A stretch of 64,000 nt of DNA from the NCBI GenBank assembly GCA_009649675.1, contig WJPL01000001.1, forward strand, positions 1,074,469 through 1,138,468, read 5' to 3'. Below, piece by piece: positions 52,279-61,155 of the stretch. The notes beneath the pieces are model-generated. The model worked only from the letters and a program-made list of their open reading frames with translations, had not been told where the DNA came from and did not search any database. This stretch comes from Alphaproteobacteria bacterium HT1-32. GTDB taxonomy: Bacteria; Pseudomonadota; Alphaproteobacteria; Rhodospirillales; HT1-32. The position numbers and the translations under genes were made by a program. The first letter of the stretch is position 1, and each line of letters begins with the position of its first letter.

Positions 52279-53979
52279 ATGAACGTGGTCGAAGAGATGC
52301 AGTCCCCGAAAGATGTCGACGCAACGATGCGGGCCCAGCGAGACCGGTTTCTCGCTTTCTCCTTTGCTGCGTCTGACGTTCTGATCGAGATCGATTCTGA
52401 AGGTATCATCACCTATTGTGTTGGCCGGTCAGCTGCGATTTTCGGCCATCCGGAACCTGCCATGATCGGCAAAAAGGTTCGCTCTCTGGTTGATCCGACC
52501 GACGTTCTGATCATCGATGAAACCCTGCGACGGATTACGGCTGCCGGACGCAGCGACGGCGTTCTTCTGCGTATTCCGAAGGCTGACGGCACAACTGTCG
52601 TCATCCGTTTGTCCGGCCTCACAATGCCCGGATCCGGTGGTGCTCACCTGACGGTCAGCCGGGCCCGTGGCAATGAGATCTCAAATCTCGACAAGATCGA
52701 CCGGGATGCCTTTACCGAGATCGCCAAAAGACGGGCGAAAGAAAGCGGTGAATATGGTGAAGACTACCGTATGACACTGGTTTCCCTGGATGAAGCCGCA
52801 CTGAACAAACGCATGGATGCCGATCAGGCCAGCACCATGGTCGACGGTCTGCGCAGTCAGATGCGCGCCTGGTCAGTGGGTGGCAATTCCGTCGGTAAAC
52901 TGGCCGATGGCACGTACGGTGTCATTCACGACTCCAGCGTGACCACGGAAAGCCTGAAAGCCAGAATTACCGAAACATCCGTTACCCTTGACCCGACGGG
53001 AGAGGGAATAAAAGTCAGCACCGGCGACATCGGCCTCGATGGCGGTGATCTGTCCGATGAAGATATGGAAAAGGCGCTGACCTACGCCATCAGCAAGTTC
53101 ATTGCTGACCCGAACAAGCCGGTCACAATGGAAAACCTGACCAGCGGCTATGAAGACATGATGGTTCAGGCGCTGGCCCAGGTAACTGACTTCCGGCAGA
53201 TGATCGCCAACAACCGGTTCCATTTTTTCTATCAGCCCATCGTGCATCTGGAAGACTGGAAAGTGCATCATTACGAGGCGCTTGGCCGGGTGCTCACGGA
53301 TGGCAAATACAAGGCCCCGTTCGAAGCCGTAACCTTTGCAGAAGAATTCGGTATCGTCCCTGAACTGGATGTCAGCGTCTGCGAAAACGCCGTGCGGATC
53401 CTGACGCAGGGCATCAAGGGCAACAAGGATGCACATATTGCTGTCAACGTGTCCGGCATATCCATGTCGAAACGCAGCTTCATCGAAAAACTGATACGCC
53501 TGCTGACCAAGAACCGTGCCATCTGCAACCAGTTGCTGATCGAAGTGACCGAATCTGCCGAAATCACCGATCTCGAACTCTGCAATGCAGCGCTCCAGCA
53601 GTTCCGCGGGCTGAACTGCAAGGTTTGTATCGACGACTTTGGTGCCGGCGCCGCCACTTTCCAGTATCTCCGGGCACTGGATGTGGATTATGTGAAGATC
53701 GACGGCATTTATGTCCGGGACGCGGCCAAGGGCACCCGTCACGGTGAGCCCTTCATCCGCGCCATCGGCACCATGTGCCGCGACCTCGGCATCAAGACAA
53801 TCGCCGAATATGTCGAGGATGTGAAAACCGTCGAACTGTTACGGAACTCCTTTATCGATTATGGTCAGGGCTATTACTTCGGCAAACCGATGAAGGAGAC
53901 GACCATGACGAACCTGCCGAAAAAGCCGGAGTACAAAGTCAGCACCAAACGGGCCGGTGAAAAATCGAGCTGGGGCTGA
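52279..53979 (+). CDS. PAS - degenerate GGDEF - EAL protein (c-di-GMP phosphodiesterase)
   Basis: 566 residues, no membrane segment. Residues about 22-130 look PAS-like (LIEIDSEGIITYCVG, AIFGHPEPAMIGKKV). Residues about 160-280 resemble a decayed GGDEF, with KLADGTYGVI (207-216) where RLGGDEFAVL is usual. The EAL domain has YEALGRVL (332-339), NVSGIS (390-395), EVTESAE (422-428), DDFGAG (452-457), VKIDG (472-476) and AEYVED, so hydrolysis of c-di-GMP is probable. ATG 52279 is chosen. Confidence 0.9.
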   Translation: MNVVEEMQSPKDVDATMRAQRDRFLAFSFAASDVLIEIDSEGIITYCVGRSAAIFGHPEPAMIGKKVRSLVDPTDVLIIDETLRRITAAGRSDGVLLRIPKADGTTVVIRLSGLTMPGSGGAHLTVSRARGNEISNLDKIDRDAFTEIAKRRAKESGEYGEDYRMTLVSLDEAALNKRMDADQASTMVDGLRSQMRAWSVGGNSVGKLADGTYGVIHDSSVTTESLKARITETSVTLDPTGEGIKVSTGDIGLDGGDLSDEDMEKALTYAISKFIADPNKPVTMENLTSGYEDMMVQALAQVTDFRQMIANNRFHFFYQPIVHLEDWKVHHYEALGRVLTDGKYKAPFEAVTFAEEFGIVPELDVSVCENAVRILTQGIKGNKDAHIAVNVSGISMSKRSFIEKLIRLLTKNRAICNQLLIEVTESAEITDLELCNAALQQFRGLNCKVCIDDFGAGAATFQYLRALDVDYVKIDGIYVRDAAKGTRHGEPFIRAIGTMCRDLGIKTIAEYVEDVKTVELLRNSFIDYGQGYYFGKPMKETTMTNLPKKPEYKVSTKRAGEKSSWG

Positions 53980-54037
53980 TCATCACCCCGCCGAAGATCG
54001 TCTTCGCGCAATCTTTCTGATAGACTGCCAGCCGGTC

Positions 54038-54916
54038 ATGATCATCTCGGCAAGTTATCGTACTGACATTCCGGCCTTTTATGCAGACTGGTTTTCGGCC
54101 CGCCTGAAGGCCGGATTTTGCGAAGTAACCAACCCCTATAGCGGCAAACCCTATCGCGTCTCCCTGACCGCAGAAGATGCCCGTGCTTTTGTCTTCTGGA
54201 CCCGCAATGCGGGCCCGCTGATGCCGCAACTGACCAGGCTGTCTGCGGCAAAGCGTCCGTTTTCCGTCAGCTTTACAATCATCGGCTATCCCCGCCAGAT
54301 CGATCAGCGGGTCATTCCCGTCGAACAGGCCATCGAACAGGTCAGGCAACTGGCCCTGCTCCATCCCCGCTGTGTTGTCTGGCGCTACGACCCCATTCTG
54401 CTGACCGACATCACCCCGACGGACTGGCATGAAAGCAATTTCAGAGCGATTTCTGACCGGTTGCGTGGCGTCTGTGATGAAGTGACGACCTCTTTCGCAA
54501 CCTTCTACCAAAAGACCGAGCGGAATCTGAAACAGCAGCTGGCGACTGAAAAGATTGGCTGGCGTGACCCCCCGGTCGATGAGAAACACCAGATATTGCA
54601 TCGCCTGGCAGATATTGCGTCCGGAAACGGGCAACGCCTGACCATCTGTTCCCAATCGGAACTGACTTCTCCTGAAGTCGCGCCCGCCCGCTGCATTGAT
54701 GCGGACCGGCTGTCAGAGATCGCCGGGCAGGAACTTAAAGGGCGGACCAAAGGCAACCGGCCGGGATGTCTCTGTGCCGAATCCCGGGATATTGGCGCCT
54801 ATGACAGCTGCCCGCATGGCTGCGCCTATTGCTATGCCGTGAGATCCCGCCCTGCCGCGCTGGAGAACTGGCGACGCCATGACCCCGCAGCCCCCCTGCT
54901 GATACCCGCCCGATGA
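54038..54916 (+). CDS. DUF1848 protein with C-terminal Cys cluster
   Basis: 292 residues, family DUF1848 (SASYRTDIPAFYADWF, VFWTRNAGPLMP, WRYDPILLT, TSFATFYQKTERNL). The C-terminal part has Cys 244, 246, 258, 262 and 265 (GCLCAESRD; CPHGCAYCYA), where CxxxCxxC looks like a radical-SAM cluster motif but sits at the end of the protein. The enzyme's reaction is unknown to me. Its stop overlaps the DUF3445 start in ATGA. Confidence 0.88.
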   Translation: MIISASYRTDIPAFYADWFSARLKAGFCEVTNPYSGKPYRVSLTAEDARAFVFWTRNAGPLMPQLTRLSAAKRPFSVSFTIIGYPRQIDQRVIPVEQAIEQVRQLALLHPRCVVWRYDPILLTDITPTDWHESNFRAISDRLRGVCDEVTTSFATFYQKTERNLKQQLATEKIGWRDPPVDEKHQILHRLADIASGNGQRLTICSQSELTSPEVAPARCIDADRLSEIAGQELKGRTKGNRPGCLCAESRDIGAYDSCPHGCAYCYAVRSRPAALENWRRHDPAAPLLIPAR

Positions 54917-55791
54917 CCGGTGAAGGGCTCAGCCCCCGCCATCACCCCTGGCGGTCAGGACGCGGCGCAACGGCCATGGGCCTGCGCCCGCTGGATATCG
55001 CGGACTGGCTGCAACCCGGACCGGATTTCCGGGACCAGATGATGCAGCGGGAACAGTTACTGGAGAACAAGCATTCTGATGTCACGTTCTGCCCCGCAGA
55101 AACCCGGGCTGCCGGACAGGAAGTCCTCGACCGGCTGATTGACCAGCTCACCCGGCATCATCCGGACAGCTATAGATTTTCAGGCCGGCTGGCGGTCTGT
55201 GCTGCGACGGGTCGCCAGATCCGGCTGGATCAGGATGACCCGCTGCTCACCGCGGCCCGGCTTGTACAGGAAGACCTTTGCCTGCTGCGCGTCGGAACAG
55301 AGGGTTACGCACTGGCCGCAGCCGTGGTTTGTTTTCCAAGTCGGTGGTCACTTGCCGAAAAGGCCGGAAAGCCGTTGCGCGCGATCCATGGACCGGTCCC
55401 GGATTATGAAGCGGAGCTGGCCCGCCCGGTTGACCGGTTCTTCGACATGCTGAAACCGGAACGCCCGGTCTGGCGCGCCAACTGGTCCCTCCATCAGGAC
55501 CCGGAACTGTACCAGCCCGGCGGCCATTTCCGCACAGGCATCACCGCCGCACCGGACATTCCGGATGGTCTCTGGATCCGTGTCGAGCGACAGTGCCTGC
55601 AACGGCTGACCAGCGGTGATGTTCTGTTCACCATCAGAACCTTTGTCGACCCGCTGAACTCAATCAGCGATGACCGACCATCACGCCGGGAAATGGCGAC
55701 CGCACTGGCCGCTTTTCCCGACGAAATGCTGGACTACAAGAATATGCGACCCTGGCGGGATGATGTCGTCCGCTGGCTGGATTCTGCCTGA
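54913..55791 (+). CDS. DUF3445 heme-dependent oxidative N-demethylase-like protein
   Basis: 292 residues, family DUF3445, whose characterised members are the heme-containing alpha subunit of an oxidative N-demethylase of dimethylamine. Marks: MGLRPLDIADWL, DLCLLRVGTEGYALAAAVVCFPSRW, KPLRAIHGPVPDY, VERQCLQRLTSGDVLFTIRTFVDPL in order and KNMRPWRDDV near the end. The beta and gamma subunits are absent. It may remove a methyl group from a small amine; substrate inferred only. Confidence 0.87.
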   Translation: MTGEGLSPRHHPWRSGRGATAMGLRPLDIADWLQPGPDFRDQMMQREQLLENKHSDVTFCPAETRAAGQEVLDRLIDQLTRHHPDSYRFSGRLAVCAATGRQIRLDQDDPLLTAARLVQEDLCLLRVGTEGYALAAAVVCFPSRWSLAEKAGKPLRAIHGPVPDYEAELARPVDRFFDMLKPERPVWRANWSLHQDPELYQPGGHFRTGITAAPDIPDGLWIRVERQCLQRLTSGDVLFTIRTFVDPLNSISDDRPSRREMATALAAFPDEMLDYKNMRPWRDDVVRWLDSA

Positions 55792-55800
55792 CAGGCCGGT

Positions 55801-57006
55801 TCAGTTCTTTGCGATAATGTTATGCTCGGGCCCGAACGGGAAACCTGTGATGTTATCCGCGCCGTCTTCAGTCAGAACCAGAATATCATGCTCACGATAA
55901 CCGCCGGCTCCCGGCAGGCCCTCCGGTAACATGATCATCGGCTCCATGGAGATGACCATATTCGGCTCCAGCACCGTCTCGATATCCTCGCGCAGTTCCA
56001 GCCCGGCCTCCCGGCCATAATAATGGCTCAGGACACCAAAGGAATGTCCGTAACCGAAGGTCCGGTATTGCAGCAGGTCATGAGCCGCATAAATTTCGTT
56101 GAGTTCGCGGGCAATATCACAACAGCGCACACCCGGCCGGATCAGCTCAAGTCCCCGGCGATGCACCTCGACATTGACGTTCCACAGCTTCAGATGGTCA
56201 TCGCTGACATGATCGGAAAACAAGGTCCGCTCCAGCGCCGTATAGTAACCGGCGATCATTGGAAAACAGTTCAGGCTGAGAATATCTCCCGCCTCGATTC
56301 TGCGCGAGGTAACCGGGTTATGTGCCCCGTCTGTGTTCAGCCCGGACTGAAACCAGGTCCAGCTGTCCATCAGTTCCGCATGCGGGAATGTGCGGGCAAT
56401 CTCGCGCACCATCGCCTGTGTCGACTGAAGCGCCACCTCATATTCCGGAACGCCCGGCGCAATGGCCCCGGCACAGGCTGCACCACCGATATCTGCAATT
56501 CGTGCACCCTGACGAATGAGGGCGATTTCCTCATCCGACTTGATCATGCGGAACCGCATGCAATCAGCGGCGACATCCTCGAACACTGCCGTCGGAAGCG
56601 CCGTCCCCAGCTTATCCCGGTTCTGCAGGGTCAGATGATCGGCTTCAATCCCGATCCGGGATCCATCCGGAATCAGTTTCAGCACGGCCCGGAAGTAATT
56701 GTCACGCTGCCAGTCGGTATAGACCAGATTATCACCGAAAGTACGTCGACCCGGCTGTCCGCCATCAATATTGGCAGAGATCGTCACCGCCCTGTTCGCC
56801 GTGACCACCAGACCATAGGTCCGGCCAAACGTGCAGTAGAGAAAATCACTGAAATAATTGATGTTATGGATTGAGGTAAACAGCACGGCATCAAGCTCGC
56901 GTGCCGCCATGATCTTCCGTAATCCCTCAAGTCTGCGCGTCATTTCCGCGACCGAGAATGTCGGTGTGACACGCTCGCCGTTTTCAATCGTGATCAGATT
57001 GTCCAC
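55801..57006 (-). CDS. Creatinase (creatine amidinohydrolase)
   Basis: Splits creatine to sarcosine and urea. The 401-residue product is strikingly like Pseudomonas creatinase along its length: FTSIHNINYFSDFLYCTFGR, ISANIDGGQPGRRT, VYTDWQRDNYF, SWTWFQSGLNTDGAHNPVTS (catalytic His), LSLNCFPMIAGYYTALERTL, FGYGHSFGVLSHYYGREAGL, and SMEPMIMLPEGLPGAGGYREHDIL. I place the start at GTG 57006, about 401 residues, since AAGGGGA precedes it; an ATG at 57039 has a misplaced ribosome site. It converges with DUF3445. Confidence 0.94.
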   Translation of the reverse strand: MDNLITIENGERVTPTFSVAEMTRRLEGLRKIMAARELDAVLFTSIHNINYFSDFLYCTFGRTYGLVVTANRAVTISANIDGGQPGRRTFGDNLVYTDWQRDNYFRAVLKLIPDGSRIGIEADHLTLQNRDKLGTALPTAVFEDVAADCMRFRMIKSDEEIALIRQGARIADIGGAACAGAIAPGVPEYEVALQSTQAMVREIARTFPHAELMDSWTWFQSGLNTDGAHNPVTSRRIEAGDILSLNCFPMIAGYYTALERTLFSDHVSDDHLKLWNVNVEVHRRGLELIRPGVRCCDIARELNEIYAAHDLLQYRTFGYGHSFGVLSHYYGREAGLELREDIETVLEPNMVISMEPMIMLPEGLPGAGGYREHDILVLTEDGADNITGFPFGPEHNIIAKN

Positions 57007-57087
57007 GTTATTTCCCCTTAGCTTGTCTGTACCCCCCATTCCCAGATAAGCCGGGGCCGCAACCCGGTCAAACCATTTGCCTTGTGG

Positions 57088-57969
57088 TCAGCTCTCCCGC
57101 AGGCGCATCACTGCCTGCGCCATGACGGCAAAACAGACGATTCCGCCACCGACAAGGGTTGAGACTGAGGGTGTTTCACCAACCGCAGCCCACGCCCAGA
57201 GCGGTGCCGTGATGATTTCGGTCATCAGCAGCAGGGGGGTTTCAGCCGCCCGCACATGGCGTGACCCAAAAGTGATCAGCACAAAACCAAGCGCCAGCTG
57301 AACACCGCCGATGATCACGAACAACTGCCAGTCCCAGGCCGTCAGCGGCGCATCCGACATCAGCACCCAGCCCGGTATCAGGGCAATAAAACCTCCCAGC
57401 AGCGCCGCCGGCAACATCTCGACTGCGGGGCGGAACCGGATAGACACCACCGCGATGGCAAACCCAAGTGATGCCATCAGCGCCCAGATATTACCTTCCA
57501 GCCGGCCACCGCCAACACCGCCGCCAACCATCACCATGATTCCGGAAAACGCGACCAGCATGAACAGGATCGAGCGGCGGCTGACACTTTCGCGCAGGAT
57601 CAGCCAGCCAAGGCCTGCCGCATAGAACGGACCAGCGGACAGAATGAACATCACATCCGCAACCGTAGTCGACAGCATCGCCGCCGTATAGCCGGTAAAG
57701 GCCATCGACAAACCTATTCCGGCAACCAGCCCCGGCAGGCCGGCGGCAATGAACTGGGCCGGCAAACGACGGCCATAACGGATCAGGCAAATAATCCCGA
57801 GGACAATGCAGAAGAACAGGGAACGTCCGAAAGCCACCGCCCAGGGGTCTGATGTATCAAGCACACGGTAGGTAAGACCACCCGCACCAAGAATCAGGCC
57901 CGCAGCGATGAGCATGAAAACACCCGTGGCATATTGTCGGGTTTCAGCCATCTTTTGCGTATCAGTCAT
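57088..57969 (-). CDS. EamA/DMT-family transporter
   Basis: 293 residues with about ten membrane helices in two EamA repeats (GVFMLIAAGLILGAGGLTYR; MLVAFSGIMVMVGGGVGGG; LMTEIITAPLWAWAAVGETPS). Drug/metabolite exporter of unknown substrate. It lies upstream of the creatinase gene on the same strand, with an 81-bp gap, so it may be co-transcribed and export or import an amine or amino acid; that is a guess. Confidence 0.92.
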   Translation of the reverse strand: MTDTQKMAETRQYATGVFMLIAAGLILGAGGLTYRVLDTSDPWAVAFGRSLFFCIVLGIICLIRYGRRLPAQFIAAGLPGLVAGIGLSMAFTGYTAAMLSTTVADVMFILSAGPFYAAGLGWLILRESVSRRSILFMLVAFSGIMVMVGGGVGGGRLEGNIWALMASLGFAIAVVSIRFRPAVEMLPAALLGGFIALIPGWVLMSDAPLTAWDWQLFVIIGGVQLALGFVLITFGSRHVRAAETPLLLMTEIITAPLWAWAAVGETPSVSTLVGGGIVCFAVMAQAVMRLRES

Positions 57970-58028
57970 GGGGGCATCTATGCCGGACTTCCCCCTGAAA
58001 TCCAGAATTTTATAATATTATTACGTGT

Positions 58029-59471
58029 TCATTCGTCAGCCAGATGATCAGGACGGGCGAGCAATACACTGAAAACCGAGCCTTCACCGGCAACACTGTC
58101 GATGGTCAGCACACCCCGGTGCCGGTTGATGATATGTTTCACGATCGCAAGCCCCAGCCCCGTTCCGCCAAGCTGGCGCGAACGGGCCGTATCCACCCGG
58201 TAGAAGCGTTCGGTGAGGCGCGACAGATGCTGTTCAGCAATGCCCTCGCCCCGGTCAATGACGGAGACCCGCGTCGCCCCGGCAGGAAAATAGCCCCGGT
58301 GCCCCGCGGGTATAGCCGCGTCGGCTTCCAGCCGGATCGTCACTTCCGTACCGTTGCGGCCATATTTCAGCGCATTGTCGGCCAGATTCTGAAAGACCTG
58401 CGTCAGTTCATCCGCATCGCCCAGCACCTCAACTTTGTCCTGCTGACCGGAATCGATGATCACCTGCATCTCATTGGTTGCGGCCTGCGGACGAAGCGTG
58501 TCAGCCACCGTCTCGCAGATCCGGGCAAGGTCGACCACTTCGGTCGGCGGCAGATGTTCATTCAGTTCAATACGTGACAGTGACAGCAGATCCTGCACCA
58601 GCCGCGACATACGCTGAGCCTGCCCCGACATGATTTCCAGAAACCGGGCGGCGGCTTCCGGGTCATTTTTTGCCGGACCCTGCAGTGTCTCAATGAACCC
58701 CATGACACTGGCCAGTGGCGTCCGCAATTCATGGCTGGCATTGGCGACGAAGTCCGCCCGCATCTGGTCCGCTTTCTTCAGAGCGGTCTGATCGTGGAGA
58801 GAGATCAGAATGGCGCTGCTTTCCGGTGTCTTGTCCGTCCGCAGCGGTTCAATGCGCACATTGAAGCTGCGTTCGACAGACTGTGACTGCATCAGCTGGA
58901 TATCCACAGTCCGGCCCTGACCGCCATAAAGCACCTCATCGACTGCCTCCAGCGCCATCGGGTCGCGCAGCACAGCCGCAATGCCAAAGCCCGCAAGCTC
59001 CCGGTTGACCTCGCCCCGGCTGCCCAGAAACAGGTTGCGTGCAGCCTTGTTGGCGCGCTGTATCCGTCCCTGCCGGTCGAGCACCATCAGCGGGTCGGGA
59101 AGGCTGTCGAGCAGGGCTTCTTCCTCACCCAGCCGTAACTCGGCTTCAATGGCTTTTGCCTGCATGGTGCGGCGCAGATAAACCGCCGCCGAGATCAGGT
59201 CTTCAGCACTGGTTGAATAGGTAAATTTCGGCGTCTCCGGGGTTTCACCATCTGCCAGTTGCCGGACATAGCGGGCCGCGGCCCGCACATCTGCGAGATA
59301 GGGACGCACCAGCAACGTTCCCGCAATTGCCACAAAAGCGACGATCAGGATACCCATCAGGGGTTCGATATGCCGGGCGGCCAGCAACACAACAATCGCT
59401 ACCGCCGGTGGCGCTGTGATGACCACCATCGCGTAGAAAAGACGGCTGAGGGGCACTCTGGGTTGCGACAT
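58029..59471 (-). CDS. phoR: PhoR-type sensor histidine kinase
   Basis: 480 residues: two membrane helices near 11-55, a PAS domain (SLPDPLMVLDRQGRIQRANKAA), HisKA with phospho-His in FVANASHELRTPLASVMGF (about residue 252), and HATPase with DNALKYG, DRGEGIAE and GGTGLGLAIVKHI. It matches PhoR of the phosphate system best, but sits 12 kb from phoB instead of before pstC. The gene starts at ATG 59471. Confidence 0.85.
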   Translation of the reverse strand: MSQPRVPLSRLFYAMVVITAPPAVAIVVLLAARHIEPLMGILIVAFVAIAGTLLVRPYLADVRAAARYVRQLADGETPETPKFTYSTSAEDLISAAVYLRRTMQAKAIEAELRLGEEEALLDSLPDPLMVLDRQGRIQRANKAARNLFLGSRGEVNRELAGFGIAAVLRDPMALEAVDEVLYGGQGRTVDIQLMQSQSVERSFNVRIEPLRTDKTPESSAILISLHDQTALKKADQMRADFVANASHELRTPLASVMGFIETLQGPAKNDPEAAARFLEIMSGQAQRMSRLVQDLLSLSRIELNEHLPPTEVVDLARICETVADTLRPQAATNEMQVIIDSGQQDKVEVLGDADELTQVFQNLADNALKYGRNGTEVTIRLEADAAIPAGHRGYFPAGATRVSVIDRGEGIAEQHLSRLTERFYRVDTARSRQLGGTGLGLAIVKHIINRHRGVLTIDSVAGEGSVFSVLLARPDHLADE

Positions 59472-59582
59472 TAACTGTTCCCGAATCCGGTTATCGTCAA
59501 AAATTGATTACGGCGCAGCTATCAGACAGGGTTATCCTGAATTACAGGCGCACTTAAACGCAAAACAAGCTATAGTATAATC

Positions 59583-60488
59583 ATGTTACGAATTATCTGC
59601 ATCCTGACCCTGAGCTGCCTGATCGCCCTGCCCGCCTCGGCGCAGACCGGCTATACCAAATGGTCGCCGCCCGGCTCCGGAAACGACAATGGCGAGGTAC
59701 AGAGCTTTGTGGACCGGCTGAACAAACTGGTCGACGAAGCGGAAAAAGCCAAAGCGGCCGATCCGCGCTTTCTCCGTGACCTGCGCGATCTGGCAAATGG
59801 CTTCAACCGGCCATGGCAGTCGCCGGTGCTGAACGACAGCTTTACGGATGGCGACTTCACCCGCTCCCCTGTCTGGGTTGTGCGCAGTGGCACATATCGC
59901 ATCGAACAGAACTGGGGCCTGCGCAGTGAAGGCCAGAGTGGCACCCGGCAGCAACAATCAAACCAGACGGTCGACGGCAAGGATGCTGCGGTTGCCATTC
60001 TTGGGGCCCTGCTTGGTGCCGCAAGCGGCCAGCAGACACAGAATGGCACCTCCACCACAACCACCTCCGGCCCGGCAGTCATCACAACCAGTGCCGCCAT
60101 CAGCAACGCCTTCGCCCTGACGTTGGAATTCAGTTCATGGAAAGCACAGGGTCAGTTCGCCATTGGTCCCTATCAGGGAGAGAACCCGGATAACGGCTAC
60201 CGGCTTGTCTACAGCCCCGGCCAGCCGCTGGAGCTGCAACGGCTTTCCGCCCGCCGCGGCACGGCCGTTATTGAACGCGGCCAGAGCGCCATCACCATTG
60301 AAGACCAGAAGACCCACCGGCTGGAATGGACCAGACAGACCAGCGGCCAGATGCAGGTGATGCTGGATGGCAAGGAGGTTCTGAAAGTGACCGACGTGGC
60401 TTTCCGGGATGCCTTCAGCGGTCTGGCCGTCAGCAATGCGGACTCAGATATTATTGTCCACAGCGTCGGGATACTCGGCGTCAGGTAG
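59583..60488 (+). CDS. Secreted hypothetical protein
   Basis: 301 residues, signal peptide about 1-20 (ASA cut before QTGYTKW). A helical segment (SFVDRLNKLVDEAEKAKA) is followed by a beta-sandwich-like half (SPVWVVRSGTYRIEQNWGLR, GYRLVYSPGQPLELQRLS), resembling the laminin-G/DUF1080 kind of fold. A Gln/Thr-rich hydrophilic linker lies near 118-165 (TSTTTTSGPAV). No catalytic motif. Its end overlaps the convergent racemase-like gene by 8 bp. Confidence 0.72.
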   Translation: MLRIICILTLSCLIALPASAQTGYTKWSPPGSGNDNGEVQSFVDRLNKLVDEAEKAKAADPRFLRDLRDLANGFNRPWQSPVLNDSFTDGDFTRSPVWVVRSGTYRIEQNWGLRSEGQSGTRQQQSNQTVDGKDAAVAILGALLGAASGQQTQNGTSTTTTSGPAVITTSAAISNAFALTLEFSSWKAQGQFAIGPYQGENPDNGYRLVYSPGQPLELQRLSARRGTAVIERGQSAITIEDQKTHRLEWTRQTSGQMQVMLDGKEVLKVTDVAFRDAFSGLAVSNADSDIIVHSVGILGVR

Positions 60489-61155
60489 ATTTCTTTATCC
60501 GCTCCAGAACCGCAGCAACGGCGGGACGGGGACTGGAGAAAACGGGGACCGGCAGATCCGACAGCAACGGCTCAGCCATCGCCATCGATGCCTGCGCCAG
60601 AACAACCGCATCACAGGGCCGTTCAGCAAAGGCTTCAAACACCCCGCTGGCAATCGCCGTTACGTAGGCTTCCTCGTTCCCGTCCTTGAAAAAAGGCCAT
60701 GCCTGTTCCAGCAGCAGGATGCGCAGGTCCCGATCAAGGCCGCGTTCACCGGCTACCGTCTCAAACAGCGCCAGTGTCGGCGTGATGGTGGTCGGAACAC
60801 AGGCAGCGATCAGGATACGTGATCCGGCGGTGAAGGCCGCTTCTGCCAGGGCGCGATCCACCCGCAGAAACGGTACTCCGGCTCTCAGGGTTGCCAGTTC
60901 AGCAGCCTCGGCAATTGTCGAACAGGTACAAAGGCCAGCAGAAGCTCCGGATTGCAGGGCATGGTCAGCCATTGCCCGCGCCGCCTCCGCCAGAATTTCA
61001 GCCGTCGGCCCGCCTGCGGCTTCCGCATCAGCCAGCAGGTCGGCGCGCACCGTATGCTGAACCGTCACATCGACAGTCTGTTCACCGAACAACCGGTCAA
61101 AGGTTGCGACATGTACATCCGCCGTATGAAACAGGGCGACAACCGGACCTGACAT
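60481..61155 (-). CDS. Asp/Glu racemase-superfamily protein
   Basis: 224 residues. The aspartate/glutamate/hydantoin racemase fold is suggested by SGASAGLCTCSTIAEAAELA, with a Cys near residue 97 in the first active-site position, and CDAVVLAQASMAMAEPL where the second Cys would be replaced (QAS). The missing second Cys suggests no two-base racemase action; maleate isomerase-like or other lyase chemistry is possible. Its start overlaps the M16 stop by one base (TGATG). Confidence 0.75.
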   Translation of the reverse strand: MSGPVVALFHTADVHVATFDRLFGEQTVDVTVQHTVRADLLADAEAAGGPTAEILAEAARAMADHALQSGASAGLCTCSTIAEAAELATLRAGVPFLRVDRALAEAAFTAGSRILIAACVPTTITPTLALFETVAGERGLDRDLRILLLEQAWPFFKDGNEEAYVTAIASGVFEAFAERPCDAVVLAQASMAMAEPLLSDLPVPVFSSPRPAVAAVLERIKKST

